From Ampelocalamus luodianensis (lineage: Eukaryota; Streptophyta; Magnoliopsida; Poales; Poaceae), in NCBI GenBank assembly GCA_036346255.1, contig CM070629.1, forward strand, positions 55,612,916 to 55,676,915: a stretch of 64,000 nt of DNA, written 5' to 3'. The position numbers and the translations under genes were made by a program. Below are positions 60,051 through 64,000 of the stretch, one piece after another. Each line of letters starts with the position of its first letter. Within the stretch, counting starts at the first letter, position 1. The notes under the pieces are model-generated. The model did not search any database. It was not told the DNA's origin and saw nothing but the letters and a program-made list of their open reading frames with translations.

Positions 60051-60107
60051 CTATAGTACAGCCGGAAGCCGTTTTTCGGGAAAACCGTAGCCTTTCCGAA
60101 CAGGCCC

Positions 60108-60975
60108 ATTAGCACATTTTCGGTGACCATGCGCACGCCCAACCGAGAGAAAACGCCCAACCGAGAGAGAACGACCATGCGCAATGATTATCCTAACTAT
60201 ATATATGGTCTCCAATCCAATGAAAAAAGGATACATTTGGCGGAATGACACATGCATACACACATGCTGCTGATAGCCCCTCATTGATCTACTTTCCACG
60301 AGCACCAAGGACAGTGCTTTTGACTGGTGAAAAAGGAGTTAACGCACTTGATTATTAGTGCTCCACTTACCACCATTAGAAAGTGCATGGAGCTTTCCAA
60401 AACAAGTGCCTCATAGTCGCTTCCGTTTCAACCTATTGTGGTAGCCTTTACTAGCTAGTTGAGCTACCACACCCTCTTCAGAAAAAAGGACCTGGGTGGC
60501 AACCAAATTTCAGGGCTCCAGGCAAGTAGCAGTAGAATCTTGATCTCACCTGATGCCCATCAGGTCTCTACCTCCAAAAGGAATTGCAAACATCTAGTCA
60601 GAGAGCAAACATGATGATTGCAACTGTACTATAGCTATATACAAGGAGCCTAGCTATAATACTTGTTCTTACAAGTCACAATTGTAAAGAGTAAATCATA
60701 CAACAAACTTCAGAGGTTCCTGAAATATATGGAACAAAGTCGTTCAGAAGCAGATGTCATCCTCCAGCATAAGAGGAGATTAATGGGTCAAAGATGGCGA
60801 CGCTAAACAAGGCAACTAATCACTGATGACCCTGCAGTATGCTCTCAAGAATAGACGGCAACACTGTATATATATCTGGTGTTGCACTCTCCCAAACAAG
60901 CACATCAGAAGTTCAGATCTTTAGAACCGCCCAACACACATTCTTGAACACCAGACGCAAAAACTACGCAGCAAA
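60108..60975 (+). promoter_or_regulatory. Upstream region of the receptor kinase gene
   Basis: About 870 bp between the presumed transposon end and the kinase ATG, with no gene. A TATATATAT run at 60867-60875 lies about 100 bp before the ATG at 60976, a plausible TATA box with a short leader. TATATATATGG at 60200-60210 is a weaker alternative. Confidence 0.45.
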
Positions 60976-63664
60976 ATGCAATCTTCCTCACCACTCCTGC
61001 CCTACCTCTGCCTACTACTCTTGTCATGCCTTCTTCTCTTGCAAGCGCGTGCGGTGCATCATGGGGGCATATCACTGAGGTCCCAACAGACGGCCCTCCT
61101 CCACTGGAAGTCTACACTTCAAAGCCCGGCGGCGCAAATGAGCTCTTGGCAGGACAACACCAGCCCATGCAACTGGACAGGCATCATGTGCAGGGCTGTG
61201 CGCCATGGACGCCGCATGCCCTGGGTCGTGACCAACATCTCCCTACCAGATGCCGACATCCATGGCCAGCTTGGTGAGCTCAACTTCTCAGCTCTCCCAT
61301 TCCTCACATTTATTGACCTCAGCAACAACGGTCTCCATGGTCCAACACCTGCTACTATCAGCTTTCTATCAGCACTCTTGTATCTTGACCTTAGCCTCAA
61401 CCAGCTCATAGGACAGATACCGTATGAGATCGGTGGCCTACAGAGTCTCACCATTCTTGACCTCTCCTCTAACAACCTCGCAGGCCACATCCCTGCGTCC
61501 TTGGGTAACCTAACAATGTTAACTATGCTTGTCATTCACCAAACCACGGTCTCTGGTCCCATTCCAAAGGAGATAGGAAGGCTTGTCAGCCTGCAGGTTT
61601 TACAGCTAAGCAACAACACCTTAAGCGGTCAGATACCCATAAATCTTGCAAATATGACCCAGCTAAATACTTTGTACCTATATGGTAATGAACTGTCAGG
61701 GCCTATATCCCCGGAAATAGGCAAACTCGTCAACTTGCAAAGTATTGACCTTAGCATTAATACACTTACGGCTACAATTCCTCTCTCTTTAGCCAATCTC
61801 ACTAAGATCAGCATACTACCTCACTGTGCTAAACGATCTTTGTCTCAACGAAAATCAAATAACGGGTTCAATACCCCTAGAACTAGGCCTCCTATTAAAT
61901 CTCGAAATTTTGGACCTGTCCACCAACCAAATCTCTGGCTCTATTCCTGCCAGCTTAGGTAATCTTACCAAGCTAGTAGAACTATCCCTCTCTATAAATC
62001 AGATAACCGATTCCATCCCCCAAGAAATTGGCAATCTGATGAACCTGAAACTTTTAAGTTTATTTCAGAATCAAATTTCTGGATCAATACCAAAAACTTT
62101 TGGGAAGTTGCAAAACATCCAATTTCTTATCATGTATAATAACAAACTAACAGGTTCCCTTCCTCAAGAATTTGGAAATCTCACAAGCATAGCTCTACTT
62201 GGGCTGGCTAACAACTCCCTTTCGGGAACTTTGCCCTCAAACATATGCGCGGGTGGCAGGCTTGAATTTTTCTTTGCCTCTTCGAATATGTTAGATGGCC
62301 CAGTTCCGCTAAGCTTGAAGACATGTACAAGCTTGGTTGGACTTTTCCTTGAAGGGAACAAAGCTAACTGGAGATATATTTCAACACTTTGGAGTTTATC
62401 CACAACTCAAATACATATGGTTGACATCCAATATGCTCTCTGGGCAAATCTCACAGAATTGGGGAGCCTGCACCCAACTGAAGGAATTAAAAGCAGCAGA
62501 AAATATGATTACCGGCCCAATACCTCCCGCACTCTCTAAGTTGTCCAACTTGGTAGTACTAGAACTCGGTTCTAATCATCTCGTTGGTGAGATTCCACCA
62601 CAATTTGGCAATTTAAAAAATCTATATAGCTTAAATTTATCATTCAATCTGTTATCGGGGTCCATACCTTTGGAGTTGGGAGAGCTGAGCAGTTTAGGAT
62701 ACCATGATATATCTGGAAACAGTTTGAGTGGATCAATACCTGAGGAATTGGGGAGCTGCATTAAACTACTGTTCTTGAGGATCAACAACAACAACTTCAG
62801 TGGGAATTGCCTGGTGCAATTGGAAATTTAGCAAGCCTACATATCACATTTGATGTCAGCAATAACGAACTCAGTGGTGTCTTGCCACAACAACTTGGAA
62901 AGTTGGAGATGCTAGAATTTCTTAATTTATCACACAATCAGTTCAGTGGAAGCATTCCACCATCCTTCGCAAGCATGGTTAGCCTATCAACGCTTGACGT
63001 GTCCTACAATAACTTGGAAGGACCGCTCCCGGTAGGGCGTCTACTTCAAAATGCTTCAGTAAACTGGTTTCTTCACAATAAAGGTCTATGTGGTAACCTC
63101 TCTGGCTTCCCACCTTGTTATTCAACTTCAGCATCAGGTCATCATAAACGAAAGCTACTTAGTTTCCTTCTGCCAATTGTTCTGGTTGTGGGTTTCGCCA
63201 TTCTTGCCACAATTGTTATCATTACAATTACAATGCTTATTCATAACAAGAGAAAACCACAAGAAAGTGCTACTACTGATGGAAGGGACATGTTGTCCAT
63301 TTGGAATTTTGATGGAAGACTAGCTTTTGATGATATAATAAGGGCAACAGAAAATTTCAACGATAAGTACATCATTGGAACAGGAGGATACGGCAAAGTA
63401 TACAAGGCACAGCTGCAAGACGGGCAGCTAGTTGCTGTGAAGAAGCTTCATCCAACTGAAGAAGAGTTGACTGACGAAAGAAGATTTCGTAGTGAAACGG
63501 AAATCTTATCACAAATCCGACAACGAAGCATTGTCAAACTATATGGATTCTGCTATCATCCGGAATACAAGTTTCTAATCTACGACTACATTCCACGGGG
63601 AAGCCTCCACATGAACTTGCAAAATGAGGAACTAGCCAAGGAATTGGCCTGGCAGAAGCGAGCT
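60976..63664 (+). pseudogene. LRR receptor-like kinase (MIK2-like), truncated by an LTR element
   Basis: The family is a plasma-membrane receptor kinase with extracellular leucine-rich repeats. The start at 60976 gives a signal peptide (hydrophobic LLPYLCLLLLSCLLLL), an N-terminal cap with SPCNWTGIMC, and then roughly twenty LRRs of the L-x-L-x-x-N-x-L-x-G-x-I-P type (about 61250-63000). A membrane span follows at about 63156-63240 (FLLPIVLVVGFAILATIV), then the kinase start: glycine loop GTGGYGKVYKA (about 63376-63408), VAVKK lysine (about 63432) and RFRSETEIL glutamate. The kinase ends at WQKRA (63664), before the catalytic loop and DFG, where an LTR begins. Frames break near 61815, 62358 and 62805; each looks like a one- or two-base indel and may be sequence error. 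The LTR truncation is independent of these. Closest match by motif is the MIK2-like LRR-XI/XII-type group (inference). Confidence 0.88.
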
Positions 63665-64000
63665 TGTCGAACCCGGGAGCGAAGGATCCCGAATTCTCTG
63701 TGTTCAAACACCAATCTAGGATTTCCAGTGTACACAGTCCCACAAAAATGAATATCACATTCATATCACGAAAACGTAAATGACATTAAATAAATAACTG
63801 TTTAATACAGATAAGTCTGAACAACAATATCAAATGTCAAAAGATAAACACAGCGGAAACAATATAATAGTGGGAGCCACACGATGCGCCACAGGCAATC
63901 GTCTGGGTCAAAAGGCCTACTCGTCCAGGTCCTCACCGTCGGGGAACATATCTTCTCCTGAATAAGATTTATTCAGCAAGAGTGAGCACTACTACCGTGC
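63665..64000 (-). repeat. End of an LTR retrotransposon inserted in the kinase gene
   Basis: TGTCGAACCCGGGAGCG begins abruptly inside the kinase reading frame. Read on the minus strand the segment has the features of the right part of the other LTRs here: the hairpin CTGAATAA-ATC-TTATTCAG (63954-63972 region), then a frame ending DGEDLDE and a stop, then about 240 bp to a CA terminus (...GGTTCGACA). So it is probably an LTR in minus orientation whose outer edge is 63665. GAGCT (63660-63664) would be the target duplication; the other end is outside the window. Confidence 0.7.

Larger units (their letters stand above)
41068..60107. mobile_element. Possible TIR DNA transposon, split by element D
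   Basis: The left end GGGGGTGTTTGGGATGGCTTC (41068-41088) and the reverse complement of the right end, GGGCCTGTTCGGAAAGGCTAC (60087-60107), agree at about two thirds of positions. Both are followed by similar subterminal text: GAAGC/CTTCC-rich segments and a GG-TAAT stretch. Such ends resemble PIF/Harbinger or hAT-type grass elements. No target duplication was found, and no transposase is recognised in 58395-60050. Subtracting element D leaves about 1.9 kb. Host gene sequence is a possible alternative. Confidence 0.4.

Noticed and set aside
61119..61535. Minus-strand ORF of 138 codons
   Set aside because: Antisense shadow of the LRR domain of the receptor kinase.

Overview
This is a repeat-dominated plant nuclear window, almost certainly from a grass. 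The evidence is chromovirus-type Ty3/gypsy elements with very long LTRs (about 3.8 to 5.1 kb), a Ty1/copia element whose LTR begins TGTTGGAGATATGCC when read on its coding strand, L1-type LINE fragments, and one plant leucine-rich-repeat receptor kinase. No bacterial operons, CRISPR arrays, rRNA or tRNA genes were seen. The only host gene I can support is the receptor kinase at 60976-63664, and it is broken.

Left half (1-41067): a stack of nested insertions. Element C (Ty3/gypsy) is the oldest layer seen. Its gag and protease lie at 7635-8899, its RT to chromodomain at 31845-34692, and its 3' LTR at 34883-39572. It abuts a minus-strand LINE fragment (39573-40911). Element A, whose left end lies off the window (3' LTR 3788-7634), sits inside C. 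Element B (8900-31844, LTRs 8900-13969 and 26731-31844, target duplication TGAAT) also sits inside C and splits C between protease and RT. A Ty1/copia element on the minus strand (17840-25695, target duplication GATTG) sits inside B and splits its integrase.

Right half (41068-64000): a possible terminal-inverted-repeat DNA transposon (41068-60107) holds Ty3/gypsy element D (41286-58394, target duplication CCTCT). D's 5' LTR is itself interrupted by a solo LTR of A's family (42027-46301). D lacks most of gag-pol. Its interior carries a run of short hairpins, a degenerate AT-rich minisatellite and a LINE fragment. Downstream, the receptor kinase gene is cut in mid-kinase by the end of another LTR element (63665 to the window end).

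The most interesting structure is inside the LTRs. The LTRs of A, B, the solo copy and C carry, downstream of a TATA box where one is visible, an ordered series of hairpins whose stem sequences change in both arms between families while pairing is kept. The series lies within what looks like a GC-AG intron: a short (61-72 bp) exon-like block ending AAG|GCAAGC, then about 0.9-1.2 kb, then a pyrimidine-rich CAG or TAG acceptor followed by a short acidic reading frame. D shows the same exon/intron layout with other hairpins. This suggests a structured, spliced 5' leader common to several families.

Caution on the pseudogene calls: the two copies of each LTR differ by recurrent local changes at CAG-type sites (CAG/CAGT against AAAG/AAAGA). 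That looks more like base-calling or consensus error at methylated sites than ordinary mutation. Some frameshifts in the transposon genes and in the receptor kinase may therefore be assembly errors.
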